Below are positions 28,308-38,076 of a DNA stretch of 64,000 bases, piece by piece (the stretch's first letter is position 1; the number at the start of each line of letters is the position of its first letter). The notes under the pieces were generated by a model. That model did not search any database, was not told the origin of the DNA, and worked only from the letters and a program-made list of their open reading frames with translations. The DNA comes from Gammaproteobacteria bacterium (GTDB taxonomy: Bacteria; Pseudomonadota; Gammaproteobacteria; Eutrophobiales; Eutrophobiaceae): the NCBI GenBank assembly GCA_003250975.1, contig QKIY01000006.1, forward strand, positions 25,225 through 89,224, given 5' to 3'. The position numbers and the translations under genes were made by a program.

Positions 28308-30944
28308 TTATGCAAGCGCGGCCTGTGCCGCGGCCAGCCGCGCGACCGGCACCCTGAATGGCGAGCATGATACGTAGTCCAGTCCCGCATTATGCAGGAA
28401 CCTGATCGAACTGGGCTCACCCCCATGTTCTCCGCAGAGACCGCATTTCAGTGACTTTTTAACTGATCGGCCCTTTTTAACCGCCATTGTGACCAGTTGG
28501 CCCACGCCCGTTGTGTCCAGATACTGGAAAGGACTTCTTTCGAGTATGTGGTTATGAATATAGTCAGGGAGGAAACTGTTGATATCATCCCGGCTGTAAC
28601 CCAGTGTCATCTGGGTAAGATCGTTGGTGCCAAAACTGAAGAAGTCGGCATGATTTGCAATCTCATCAGCTGTTAATGCGGCCCTGGGGATCTCAATCAT
28701 CGTTCCTATCGCAATATTCAATTTGCGTTTATATCCTTTTGCCTTGCATACCGTACTTATTGTTTCACTGACCTGCTTATGAAGGATTTCCAGTTCCTTT
28801 TCTATTCCTATCAGGGGGATCATGATTTCCGCCTGTACCTTGACACCTTTATTTAGACACTGAATGGCTGCCTCGGTGATCGCCTTTACCTGCATTTCAA
28901 GTATTTCAGGATAGGTAATCAATAACCTGCAACCCCTGTGTCCCAGCATGGGGTTCTGTTCCGCGAGCCCCCATACCCGCTCTTTTATTTCTGAAAGTTT
29001 AATTTTCAGGCTTTTTGCCAGCGCTTCCTGCGCAGGTTCGTCCTGGGGCAGGAATTCATGCAAAGGCGGATCCAGCAATCTTATCGTCACGGGTAGACCA
29101 TTCATGACCTTGAATATTCCGGTAAAATCCTTACGCTGAAATGGCAGGAGTTTTTTCAAAGCCTGTTTCCGCTCCCCGGTGTCTTTTGCCAGTATCATCT
29201 CGCGCATGATATGAATTCTGTTACCTTCAAAGAACATGTGTTCCGTCCGGCATAGACCGATGCCCTCCGCACCGAATGAACGGGCTTTACGTGCATCATG
29301 CGGGGTATCCGCATTCGCACGTATGCCAAGCTTTCTGTAACGATCGGCCCATTGCATTAACACATTAAATTCTCTGAGCAGTTTTGGTTCCACCTTGGGG
29401 ATCTCGCCCAGCATGACTTCACCTGTTGTACCATCAATACTCAGTATATCTGCTTCCGTAAACTGACGACCGTTGATGATGACCGTTTTAGTATGTTCAT
29501 CAATGACTGTATTGACCGCACCGGCAACACAGCATTTCCCCCATCCTCTTGCAACAACCGCAGCATGACTTGTTGTTCCGCCTGTTGAAGTCAGAATGCC
29601 ATCGGCAACATGCATACCATCGATATCCTCTGGACTGGTTTCCCTTCTGACCAGTAATACCCTTTCACCATTCTCACTTTTCCTGACAGCATCTTCTGCC
29701 GTGAAGGCCAATTTACCTGACGCAGCCCCTGGCGACGCCGGCAGGCCATGAGACAATACGGTACGTGGTGCACTGGGATCAAAGGTAGGCAGAAGCAACT
29801 GGTTAAGATCAAGCGCCGGCACCCTGAGCAATGCAGTTTTCTGATTGATCTTTCTTTCCTTTACCATATCAACGGCGATCTTCACCGCTGCTTTCCCTGT
29901 GCGTTTCCCGGTTCTCGTCTGCAATAAATATAAATGTCCTTTCTCTATAGTGAATTCAATATCCTGCATATCACGATAATGCTTTTCCAGTATCCTCTTG
30001 GTGCCCTGGAGTTCTATATATACATCGTTTCGCCATTTCTTCATCTCATCGACATGCCGTGGTGTCCTGATCCCTGCCACCACATCTTCCCCCTGGGCGT
30101 TCACAAGAAACTCCCCGTAAAATTTATTCTGGCCCGTTGATGGATTACGAGTGAAGGCAACACCAGTCCCTGAGTCTTCACCCATATTTCCGAACACCAT
30201 GGTCTGGACATTAACTGCGGTTCCCAGCAAACCTTTGATATCGTTTATTTCACGGTATCGCCTGGCCCTGGGTATATTCCAGCTCCTGAATACGGCCTCA
30301 ATTGCCAGTTCAAGCTGAACGTAGGGATCCTGCGGAAAATCTTTTTTTGTCGTGGTCCTGTAGATCTTCTTGTAAGTTTTAACAAGTTCTTCAAGCCCTT
30401 TGATGCCCATATCCGTATCCTGTACCGCTCCGTACCTGGACTTGATTTTTTCAAATGCGGATTCGAATTTCTGATGTGCTACACCCTGCACGACGTCGCC
30501 GAACATATGGATTAACCTGCGGTAGGCATCCAGGGCAAACCGGTAGTCACCTGACTGGTTTGCCAGGGCATCCAGTGATTGATCCGTAAGGCCCAGGTTC
30601 AATACGGTATCCATCATCCCCGGCATGCTGACAGCCGCCCCGCTTCTCACGGAAACAAGTAAGGGAGTTTCACTTGAACCGAATTTTTTACCGGTCTCTT
30701 TTTCAATATGCTTGATATTGGCCTTCACGGAATCCATCAACCCTCGGGGGAGCCTTTTGCCCCTGGCATAGTATTCAGCACATACCTTCGTGGTGATGGT
30801 AAATCCCGGCGGCACGGGCAGGCCTATACTGGTCATCTCGGCAAGGTTCGCTCCCTTTCCGCCAAGCAGTTCTTTCATGTCCTTGCTGCCATCCGTCCCT
30901 TTTTTTCCAAAATAATATATATATTTTTGAGTGCCTTTAGACAT
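28308..30944 (-). CDS. ppdK: pyruvate, phosphate dikinase
   Basis: The 878-residue enzyme reversibly converts pyruvate, ATP and phosphate to phosphoenolpyruvate, AMP and pyrophosphate. An N-terminal ATP-grasp nucleotide-binding part (GGKGANLAEMTSIGLPVPPGFT) is followed by the swivelling phosphohistidine domain with TGGTTSHAAVVARG (catalytic His near residue 455). The C-terminal barrel holds GLCRTEHMFF and, near the end, KCGLCGEHGGEPSS with the catalytic Cys. It could serve gluconeogenesis or pyrophosphate-based glycolysis. It is divergent from the aspartase fusion gene. Confidence 0.97.
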   Translation of the reverse strand: MSKGTQKYIYYFGKKGTDGSKDMKELLGGKGANLAEMTSIGLPVPPGFTITTKVCAEYYARGKRLPRGLMDSVKANIKHIEKETGKKFGSSETPLLVSVRSGAAVSMPGMMDTVLNLGLTDQSLDALANQSGDYRFALDAYRRLIHMFGDVVQGVAHQKFESAFEKIKSRYGAVQDTDMGIKGLEELVKTYKKIYRTTTKKDFPQDPYVQLELAIEAVFRSWNIPRARRYREINDIKGLLGTAVNVQTMVFGNMGEDSGTGVAFTRNPSTGQNKFYGEFLVNAQGEDVVAGIRTPRHVDEMKKWRNDVYIELQGTKRILEKHYRDMQDIEFTIEKGHLYLLQTRTGKRTGKAAVKIAVDMVKERKINQKTALLRVPALDLNQLLLPTFDPSAPRTVLSHGLPASPGAASGKLAFTAEDAVRKSENGERVLLVRRETSPEDIDGMHVADGILTSTGGTTSHAAVVARGWGKCCVAGAVNTVIDEHTKTVIINGRQFTEADILSIDGTTGEVMLGEIPKVEPKLLREFNVLMQWADRYRKLGIRANADTPHDARKARSFGAEGIGLCRTEHMFFEGNRIHIMREMILAKDTGERKQALKKLLPFQRKDFTGIFKVMNGLPVTIRLLDPPLHEFLPQDEPAQEALAKSLKIKLSEIKERVWGLAEQNPMLGHRGCRLLITYPEILEMQVKAITEAAIQCLNKGVKVQAEIMIPLIGIEKELEILHKQVSETISTVCKAKGYKRKLNIAIGTMIEIPRAALTADEIANHADFFSFGTNDLTQMTLGYSRDDINSFLPDYIHNHILERSPFQYLDTTGVGQLVTMAVKKGRSVKKSLKCGLCGEHGGEPSSIRFLHNAGLDYVSCSPFRVPVARLAAAQAALA

Positions 30945-31273
30945 GATCTTAATCCTCTGCCTTAATTTAATCAGACCCCCTGGATTTTTTATTTTTAAAA
31001 TATATTGATGTGATAGCTAACGATGACTGTTTATTGGCCTTAAATAAAATCCGGCTTCACTGCCGTTTATTATTAAAAATAATATTATATAAATATTGTA
31101 TAATTATCTAAAAATATAAATTGCCCGTCTTCCGCATACACATCAGATACAAACATATCTTTGCAGGTATGTTTTATGCTTATATTGAAAAGAAAATAAA
31201 ACTAAAAATAATACAATTATAAAAACAACCAAATAACATCAACACACTGTTTTATATCCAGAGGGAGATCACC
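30945..31273. other. AT-rich divergent intergenic region (ppdK / aspartase fusion)
   Basis: These 329 bases hold the promoters of two divergent genes. The DNA is strongly AT-rich (long A/T stretches around 31070-31130 and 31190-31230). A good ribosome site, AGAGGGAGAT, lies just before the ATG at 31274. I see no convincing ORF, CRP or FNR box, riboswitch or terminator here. Confidence 0.6.
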
Positions 31274-33148
31274 ATGGATACGAAGGAGATCAGCGACTTT
31301 CTCTCAACAATTGAATTGTTTCAGGATCTTGAGAAAGACGAAATAAATCAAATTGCCAAACTTATCAAAGTCAACCAGCATGGCCCGGAAACAAATCTTT
31401 TCATCGAAAATACGAAACGCAAGAATATATTCATCATTGTTGAAGGTGAGGTTCAGCTCTATAAGGAAGATTCTTTTGGCAATATCAGGAATTTGGTTAT
31501 CTTTGGACCAGGAGACTTTATCGGAGAGAATGTCCTAATAGATCAATCCAATTATTCAACGTCTGCAAAAACCCTCTCAGATTCAATCATCTTGACCCTT
31601 GATGGTCATCTCCTGCGGGAAGATTATGAAAACTACGGTCGGATTATAATCAAAATGATCCGCCGCATATCAAAGGTGATGGTCAGGCGCATGCTGATTG
31701 CCAACAGGCATGTTGAAAGTGTCGCATCGCAATACATCACAGGTAAAACCCGCACTGAACATGATCTCCTCGGCGACAGGGAGATACCGAACGAAGTGTA
31801 TTACGGTATACAAACCATGCGCGCCATTGAAAACTTCAACATCAGTGGTGTGAAACTGAATTTCTATCCCTTGCTGATTAACGCATTTGCGATGGTCAAG
31901 ATGGCCGCTATTAAGGCAAATCATGAACTTGGACATATCCCGAATGACATTGCAGATGCCGTCGTGCAGGCCTGCCATGAAATAATGAACGGGAAATATC
32001 ATAACTATTTTTCAGTTGATATGTTTCAGGGCGGTGCGGGCACCTCGACCAATATGAATGCCAATGAAGTCATTGCTAACAAGGCCCTGCAGATTCTCGG
32101 ATATGAACGTGGGCAATATGAATATTGCCATCCCAATAATCATATCAACTTTTCACAATCGACTAACGATGCCTATCCTACTGCAGTTCACATAGCCCTG
32201 ATCAACAGTAACAAGGAATTGATCGAGGTGTTGCTGGACCTGGTGTCCTCGTTTCAGAAAAAGTCGGTAGAATTTTCAGATATCATCAAGATGGGTCGCA
32301 CACAATTACAGGATGCCGTTCCGATGACGCTGGGCCAGTCTTTCGAGGCCTATGCTGTTACTCTAGAAAGCGAGGTTGAGAGACTTAACCATAATGCCGG
32401 CCTGTTTCTCGAAGTCAATATGGGAGCAACAGCAATAGGCACGGGGATCAACACCGATCCCGAATACGGACACAAGGTGATCAGGCACTTGAGGGAGATC
32501 ACCGGCCTTGACATTATTCAGGCAAGGCACCTGGTCGAGGCTACCCAGGATACTAGTGCTTTTATTATGTATTCATCAGCAGTCAAGCGCCTGGCAATTA
32601 AATTATCAAAGATATGCAATGACCTGCGTCTTCTCTCCTCCGGTCCACGCACGGGCCTGAATGAAATTAACCTGCCGCCTATGCAGCCCGGGTCATCCAT
32701 CATGCCCGGCAAGGTGAATCCGGTTATTCCGGAAGTAGTTAACCAGATTGCCTTCAAGGTCATCGGCAATGACTTAACGGTGAACCTTGCTGTTGAAGCC
32801 GGCCAGCTCGAATTGAATGTGATGGAGCCGGTTATAGTCCAGAGTCTTTTTGAATCTATCGAAATGCTCAAGAATGGCATGAAAACGCTGAAGTATCGTT
32901 GCATAGATGGGATCACCGCCAACAGGGAAGTCTGCAAGAAATATGTCATGAACAGTATCGGCCTGGTGACCGCGTTGAACCCTGTCCTCGGCTACGAAGT
33001 CAGCAGCAAGGTCGCCAAGGACGCACTGGAAAGCGGCAAAGGGGTATACGATATCGTCCTAGAAAGGAATCTGTTATCAAGGGAAGAACTGGATGAAATC
33101 CTGAACCCGGAAAACATGATCAAACCGAAGAAATTTTTCAGGAAATAA
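31274..33148 (+). CDS. aspartate ammonia-lyase with fused N-terminal cyclic-nucleotide-binding-like domain
   Basis: The 624-residue protein has two parts. Residues 11-130 form a CRP-like beta-roll (FQDLEKDEINQIAKLIKV, FGPGDFIGENVLID). Residues 157-624 form a complete aspartase, with DLLGDREIPNEVYYGIQT at the start and the catalytic serine loop GSSIMPGKVNPVIPE. Aspartase deaminates aspartate to fumarate and ammonia, which could feed fumarate to anaerobic metabolism. In the nucleotide-binding roll the Arg expected in a canonical cAMP site is not seen (NYSTSAKT), so the ligand may differ from cAMP or be absent. The domain could be an allosteric sensor. No DNA-binding helix-turn-helix was found. 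Confidence 0.93.
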   Translation: MDTKEISDFLSTIELFQDLEKDEINQIAKLIKVNQHGPETNLFIENTKRKNIFIIVEGEVQLYKEDSFGNIRNLVIFGPGDFIGENVLIDQSNYSTSAKTLSDSIILTLDGHLLREDYENYGRIIIKMIRRISKVMVRRMLIANRHVESVASQYITGKTRTEHDLLGDREIPNEVYYGIQTMRAIENFNISGVKLNFYPLLINAFAMVKMAAIKANHELGHIPNDIADAVVQACHEIMNGKYHNYFSVDMFQGGAGTSTNMNANEVIANKALQILGYERGQYEYCHPNNHINFSQSTNDAYPTAVHIALINSNKELIEVLLDLVSSFQKKSVEFSDIIKMGRTQLQDAVPMTLGQSFEAYAVTLESEVERLNHNAGLFLEVNMGATAIGTGINTDPEYGHKVIRHLREITGLDIIQARHLVEATQDTSAFIMYSSAVKRLAIKLSKICNDLRLLSSGPRTGLNEINLPPMQPGSSIMPGKVNPVIPEVVNQIAFKVIGNDLTVNLAVEAGQLELNVMEPVIVQSLFESIEMLKNGMKTLKYRCIDGITANREVCKKYVMNSIGLVTALNPVLGYEVSSKVAKDALESGKGVYDIVLERNLLSREELDEILNPENMIKPKKFFRK

Positions 33149-33184
33149 GCTGACAGGGTCCGGAGCACTACCTGGAAAAAATAT

Positions 33185-34222
33185 CTAGGGTGTTTCTGTC
33201 TGACCTTCAGTGGTATCCGGCATAGGGGAACTTACGCTCTTACCCTGATCCCTGATCTCTTCATACCAGAGATCATGATGCTGCCTGGCCCAGGTCGTAT
33301 CTACCCTGCCCGTTACCATGCCTTCCAGCGCACCCTCGGTACCGATGGTGCCGATATAGATATGCCCGAGCGAAAACGACATTAACAATATGGCAAGTAT
33401 GGCATGGGTCAGATGGGCAAGTTGTATGATCTCCCGTTCCTGGTCGAAGTTAGGAAAATCAAGCACCAGACCGCTGATCGCAACGCCGGCCCCGGCAAAA
33501 AACAGGGTCCAGAACCACGCTTTTTCACCTGCATTCATACGTTTTGCCGAGGGGTGTTTATCACCTATCATGCCGCCGAATTCCAGAAACCACTTGATAT
33601 CGGTCTTGTCCGGTATGTTGTGTTTGAACCATAGTAGGATCATCACGACCAGCCCGACGATAAAGAAGGGGCCGGCGATATTGTGGACCCATTTGCAAAT
33701 GATCGCATAACTGGAAAAACCGTCATGACCAAGCAGGGGAATGAGAACGGCTCGGCCATAGAGCAGGCTCAGACCTGTAAAGGCCAAGAGGATAAACAGG
33801 ACAGCCGTATACCAGTGTAAAATCCGTTCTTGCTTATTCCATCTCTCCACCGTATCTCCGCTGCGTGGGTGGCCCAGTTCCACCTTTCCACGATAAAGAT
33901 AAAAAGCACCCAATGCCAGGAGCGTGAATAACATCAATAATGCTCCATAAGTAGCTATCGGGCCATTGCGTAACTGCCGCCAGACCTCACCACTACCCTG
34001 GATCAATTCATTGGTTTCTCGGCCTGTAACTGCCGAATAACCATTTTCGTTGCTGCGCACCAGGCGCCAGTAATCGGCACGGGGATTGGTTTCTTCAGCA
34101 GCGTAGCCTGATTCCAAAGTATTAAATACCGATAGGATACCCAGAGACGTGAATAGTATTAGTACGGCAGCCAACCCGATCCTGGCCGGGCTTGATGATC
34201 TGGGACGGTACAAGGTATTCAT
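33185..34222 (-). CDS. formate dehydrogenase gamma subunit, cytochrome b
   Basis: The 345-residue membrane protein carries an N-terminal signal-like helix (about 15-35), a periplasmic stretch and four further membrane segments of the FdnI/FdoI cytochrome b556 type. Likely heme-b histidines are in ILHWYTAV, CKWVHNIAGP and LAHLTHAIL. It would pass electrons from the FeS subunit to quinone. It is the last gene of the operon. The N-terminal extension before the cytochrome domain is longer than in E. coli FdnI and typical of the FDH gamma-subunit group of other Proteobacteria. Confidence 0.93.
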   Translation of the reverse strand: MNTLYRPRSSSPARIGLAAVLILFTSLGILSVFNTLESGYAAEETNPRADYWRLVRSNENGYSAVTGRETNELIQGSGEVWRQLRNGPIATYGALLMLFTLLALGAFYLYRGKVELGHPRSGDTVERWNKQERILHWYTAVLFILLAFTGLSLLYGRAVLIPLLGHDGFSSYAIICKWVHNIAGPFFIVGLVVMILLWFKHNIPDKTDIKWFLEFGGMIGDKHPSAKRMNAGEKAWFWTLFFAGAGVAISGLVLDFPNFDQEREIIQLAHLTHAILAILLMSFSLGHIYIGTIGTEGALEGMVTGRVDTTWARQHHDLWYEEIRDQGKSVSSPMPDTTEGQTETP

Positions 34223-34258
34223 GGGTGTTCTATCGGGCTATTGCGATTATTCGGGCAA

Positions 34259-34447
34259 TCAACGATCCGTCTGCACGGCCATTATACGTTTTCTCAGGAC
34301 CTCATTACGTTCGTCCTGTGACAGTTCATGCTTGTCAATCTTGCCCTTGTAGACGCCGGGTTCATGGAATGTCACATCAGGGCTCTCATAACACCCGGAT
34401 AGCAGCAAAGGCATAGCAATCAAAATGCCATAACAGATTTTATTCAT
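34259..34447 (-). CDS. small lipoprotein within the formate dehydrogenase operon
   Basis: The product has 62 residues with a signal peptide ending in the lipobox LLSGC (Cys19) and a short polar mature part (YESPDVTFHEPGVYKG...). I place the start at the ATG at 34447, just after the beta-subunit stop, rather than the more upstream in-frame codon at 34495. It has no domain I recognise. Its place between the beta and gamma genes suggests a periplasmic role in assembling or anchoring the enzyme, but this is inference only. Confidence 0.7.
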   Translation of the reverse strand: MNKICYGILIAMPLLLSGCYESPDVTFHEPGVYKGKIDKHELSQDERNEVLRKRIMAVQTDR

Positions 34448-34470
34448 GCAATCTCGCGGGGTCATTGCAG

Positions 34471-35055
34471 TCAGTCCTTGTAGGCAGTATTCCATCCCCA
34501 GGTATTGGGCCTGCCTTCCCTGCGGGTAACGCGTTCACGGTAGATATCTGCAACCTTGTCTCCGTCCCCGGCAAGTAGCGCCTTGGTGGCGCAGACTTCG
34601 GCACATAGCGGCAACTTGCCTTCGGCAAGCCGGTTACGGCCATATTTTTCGACCTCTTCCAGGGAATGATCGGGTTCCGGGCCCCCTGCACAGAAGGTGC
34701 ATTTATCCATCTTGCCCCGGGAACCGAACAGGCCAGACTGGGGATACTGGGGTGCGCCGAAGGGGCAGGCATAGAAACAGTAACCACAACCTATACAGAT
34801 ATCCTTGTCGTGCAGGACAACACCTTCCTCCGTGGTATAGAAGCAATCAACGGGACATACCGCTGCGCAGGGGGCATCACTGCAATGCATACAGGCAACG
34901 GATATCGACCGTTCACCCGGCTCCCCGTCATCTATGGTTACCACCCGGCGGCGGTTGACTCCCCATGGGACCTGGTGCTCGTTTTTACACGCCGTGACAC
35001 AACCGTTACATTCGATGCAACGTTCCGTATCACATAAAAACTTCATTCGTGCCAT
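34471..35055 (-). CDS. formate dehydrogenase beta subunit, four [4Fe-4S] ferredoxin
   Basis: The 194-residue protein has the cysteine groups of the FdhB/NrfC/HybA family: CIECNGCVTACKNEH, CSDAPCAAVCPVD, CIGCGYCFYACPFG and CTFC...CAEVCATKA. These bind four [4Fe-4S] clusters that wire the alpha-subunit active site to the cytochrome b. It has no signal peptide, so it should be carried out by the TAT signal of the alpha subunit. It lies 25 bases after the alpha gene. Confidence 0.95.
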   Translation of the reverse strand: MARMKFLCDTERCIECNGCVTACKNEHQVPWGVNRRRVVTIDDGEPGERSISVACMHCSDAPCAAVCPVDCFYTTEEGVVLHDKDICIGCGYCFYACPFGAPQYPQSGLFGSRGKMDKCTFCAGGPEPDHSLEEVEKYGRNRLAEGKLPLCAEVCATKALLAGDGDKVADIYRERVTRREGRPNTWGWNTAYKD

Positions 35056-35080
35056 AACTTATTCCTCTAAATTGAGCTGT

Positions 35081-37993
35081 TCAGGCCTTGCGTAAACGAC
35101 ACAGCGAAACCTTGGTCTCCTGCATGGCCGTTACCGAGTCATACCCGTAGGTAAGAATGATGTTACAGGACTCGCCCAGGATATAGGGGTCACATCCTTC
35201 GGGATACTTGTAACGACGGTCTTCACCCTGGAAATGCCCGCCAAAATGATAAGGCATAAAAACAACGCCCGGCGCCACCCGCCGGGTGACAAAGGCCATT
35301 ACCTTGATCCGCGCTCCCTCGGGGCCTTCTACCCAGCATTGTTCACGGTGTTTTATTCCTGCATTGTTGGCGTCGACCGGGTTAACCTCGACAAACATGT
35401 CCTGTTGCAGTTCTGCCAGCCACGCAGTGGATCGGGACTCTTCCCCGGCGCCCTCGAATTCCACTAGGCGGCCACTGGTCATGATGATGGGAAATTCCTT
35501 CGACACATCCCTGTCCTGGACAGATTTATACCGGGTGGGCAGGCGGAAGAAGCTCTTGCGGTCCTCATAGGTCGCATACTTGTCCAGCAGGTCGCGGCGA
35601 TTGGTATAGAGTGGTTCACGGTGAACCGGCACCGGATCGGGGAACTGCCATACAACGCAACGGGCCCTGGCATTGCCATAAGGCGCACAACCGTGTTTGA
35701 TAGCCACGCGGATAATCCCGCCGGAAAGATCTGTCTTCCAGCTTTTTCCTTCTGCCTCTTTTTTCTCTGCATCGGTCAAATCATCCCACCAGCCCAGTTC
35801 CTTGAGCATGTCGGCACTGAATTCCGGATAGCCCATTTCCAAATCCGAACCCTTTGTCCAGGATCCTTCTGCCAGCAGGCTGGTTCCATTGTGTTCGACG
35901 CCAAACCGTGCCCTGAATGGCAGGCCACCTTCGGCAACCGTCTGGCTGGTGTCATACAGGATCGGTGTACCGGGATGTTTCATCTCCGGGGTACCCCAAC
36001 AGGGCCAGGGCAAACCATAGTATTCGCCATCACAAGGCCCGCCTTCCGCCTTCAGGGTGGTCGTGTTGAAGGTGTGCCAGTTCTGCTGATGCAGTTTCAG
36101 ACGTTCCGGGCTGTGACCGGTGAAACCGATGCTCCAGGCGCCGCGGTTGAATTCGCGGGTGATGTCTTCAAGATACGGCTGGTTACCCTTAACGGCGATG
36201 TTCTTGCAAAGCTTGTCTGCAAATCCGAATTTCTTTGCAAACAGGTACATGATCTCGTGATCCGGCTTGGATTCAAACAGGGGCTCAACAACCTTGTCAC
36301 GCCATTGCACGGACCGGTTACTGGAGGTCACGGAACCGTATGTTTCGAATTGCGAGCAGGCAGGCAACAGGTAAGTATCTTCCTTGCGGTCATGCAGAAT
36401 GGCGGTGATCGTTGGGAAGGGATCGATGACCGTCAGGACGTCCAGTTTTTCCATCGCCCGCTTCATTTCAGGCGCTCTGACCTGGCTATTTGAGGCCATA
36501 CCCCAATAAACCATGGCCTTGAGGTTCTCGTTTTGAGAGATATTCTGCTTCTCTTCCAATACCCCGTCTATCCAGCGCGAGACAGGTATTCCCTTCATGT
36601 TCATCAGTTTTGACTTGCTCCCTGTACCATCATCATAGGTGCCGGGATTAAAGCGTGAGACCAGCCAGTCATAGTCGATATCCCAGACTCTTGCCCAGTG
36701 ACGCCAGGCATCATCAGAAAGCCCGTAATAAGCAGGCAGGGAATCGCAGTTCGGGCCCAAGTCCGTGGCCCCCTGCACGTTATCATGACCGCGGAAGATA
36801 TTGGTCCCGCCACCAGGCACACCCATGTTCCCCAGTGCAAGCTGGAAGATACAGTAGGCGCGGGTATTATTATTGCCGATATGGTGCTGGGTACCGCCCA
36901 TACACCACACCAGGGTACCGGGCCTGTTCTCAGCCATCGTCCGGGCGGCCTTTAGCACATCCTCGGACGCAATGCCTGAAACCCTTTCGACCTCTTCAGG
37001 TGTCCACTTCGCTACTTCCCGGCGAACCTCATCCATGCCATAGACACGCTGCTCGATATAATTCTTGTCCTCCCAGCCATTCCTGAAGATATGCCAGAGC
37101 ATGCCCCAGACAAATGGGACGTCGGTACCGGGGCGGATCCGGATATAGTGATCGGCGTGGGCTGCCGTGCGGGTAAACCGCGGGTCTACCACTGTAAGTG
37201 GCGTGCCCCGCTCCTTGGCCCTGAAGATATGTTGCATCGAGATAGGGTGAGCCTCGGCCGGATTGCCGCCGATGATGATGATTGCCTTGGCGTTATGGAT
37301 ATCGTTATAGGAATTGGTCATGGCCCCGTAGCCCCAGGTATTGGCTACACCGGCGACCGTCGTTGAATGACAGATCCTGGCCTGGTGGTCAATATTATTG
37401 GAGCCCCAGCAGGCCGCAAACTTGCGTAATAAAAAGGATTGTTCATTGCTGTGCTGGGACGAGCCGACCCAGTAAACCGAGTCCGGTCCGGATTTTTCTC
37501 GGATGGCCAGGAGCTTGTCACCCAGTTCATCTATGGCCTGTTCCCATGACAGGCGAACCCACTTGCCACCCTTCAGTTTCATGGGATATTTCAGGCGCCT
37601 GTCGGCTAAACCGGTTTCACGGACCGATGCCCCCTTGGCACAGTGGGAGCCAAGGTTAATGGGGTGATCAAAGGCCGGCTCTTGGCCAATCCAGACGCCG
37701 TTTTGTACTTCTGCAATCACGCCACAACCGACCGAGCAGTGAGAACAAACTGTTTTAACCTGTTTTAGCGTGCCATCGTAGGCCGGTTGACTAGGAAGGT
37801 TCGCCGCTGCCTTTCGCATCATGGGGGGCATCAAGGAGAGAAATGCAACTCCACTCGCGGCAAGACCCGATCGGCGGAGAAAGGTACGACGGTCGATGGA
37901 CTCGCCAGTCAGGTTATTGTTAGCAGGTTGATTACAGGTTGTTACATCATTACTGTCTGCTTTGGAACCATTTATAATTTTTTTAAGCTTCAC
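35081..37993 (-). CDS. formate dehydrogenase alpha subunit, molybdopterin, TAT-exported
   Basis: This is the catalytic subunit for formate oxidation. Residue numbers here count from the longer frame that starts at the GTG at 38002. A twin-arginine signal lies at 37-45 (DRRTFLRRS). The N-terminal FeS cluster uses C86, C89, C93 and C121. The active site has Cys211-His212 in ARICHSTTVAG, the place where E. coli FdnG has selenocysteine, so no SECIS is needed. Two GTG starts are possible: 38002, and 37993 three codons in. I choose 37993 because AGAGGTGA sits five bases before it. The molybdopterin core and a C-terminal MoCo-binding domain are complete. Confidence 0.95.
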   Translation of the reverse strand: MKLKKIINGSKADSNDVTTCNQPANNNLTGESIDRRTFLRRSGLAASGVAFLSLMPPMMRKAAANLPSQPAYDGTLKQVKTVCSHCSVGCGVIAEVQNGVWIGQEPAFDHPINLGSHCAKGASVRETGLADRRLKYPMKLKGGKWVRLSWEQAIDELGDKLLAIREKSGPDSVYWVGSSQHSNEQSFLLRKFAACWGSNNIDHQARICHSTTVAGVANTWGYGAMTNSYNDIHNAKAIIIIGGNPAEAHPISMQHIFRAKERGTPLTVVDPRFTRTAAHADHYIRIRPGTDVPFVWGMLWHIFRNGWEDKNYIEQRVYGMDEVRREVAKWTPEEVERVSGIASEDVLKAARTMAENRPGTLVWCMGGTQHHIGNNNTRAYCIFQLALGNMGVPGGGTNIFRGHDNVQGATDLGPNCDSLPAYYGLSDDAWRHWARVWDIDYDWLVSRFNPGTYDDGTGSKSKLMNMKGIPVSRWIDGVLEEKQNISQNENLKAMVYWGMASNSQVRAPEMKRAMEKLDVLTVIDPFPTITAILHDRKEDTYLLPACSQFETYGSVTSSNRSVQWRDKVVEPLFESKPDHEIMYLFAKKFGFADKLCKNIAVKGNQPYLEDITREFNRGAWSIGFTGHSPERLKLHQQNWHTFNTTTLKAEGGPCDGEYYGLPWPCWGTPEMKHPGTPILYDTSQTVAEGGLPFRARFGVEHNGTSLLAEGSWTKGSDLEMGYPEFSADMLKELGWWDDLTDAEKKEAEGKSWKTDLSGGIIRVAIKHGCAPYGNARARCVVWQFPDPVPVHREPLYTNRRDLLDKYATYEDRKSFFRLPTRYKSVQDRDVSKEFPIIMTSGRLVEFEGAGEESRSTAWLAELQQDMFVEVNPVDANNAGIKHREQCWVEGPEGARIKVMAFVTRRVAPGVVFMPYHFGGHFQGEDRRYKYPEGCDPYILGESCNIILTYGYDSVTAMQETKVSLCRLRKA

Positions 37994-38076
37994 ACTTCTC
38001 ACCTCTATTGCAAAAGTGTGTTAGCGAATGATTCGCATAACGACAGCGGGTCATTCAACTCTTTGTTGTTATAAAT

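Noticed and set aside
35621..36493. 290-residue open frame on the plus strand opposite the formate dehydrogenase alpha gene
   Set aside because: It mirrors the alpha subunit frame. No ribosome site or known domain was seen, and the minus-strand gene is clearly real.
37361..37380. Possible selenocysteine codon at the formate dehydrogenase active site
   Set aside because: The active-site codon is an ordinary Cys (ARICHSTTVAG), so no UGA readthrough or SECIS is required.
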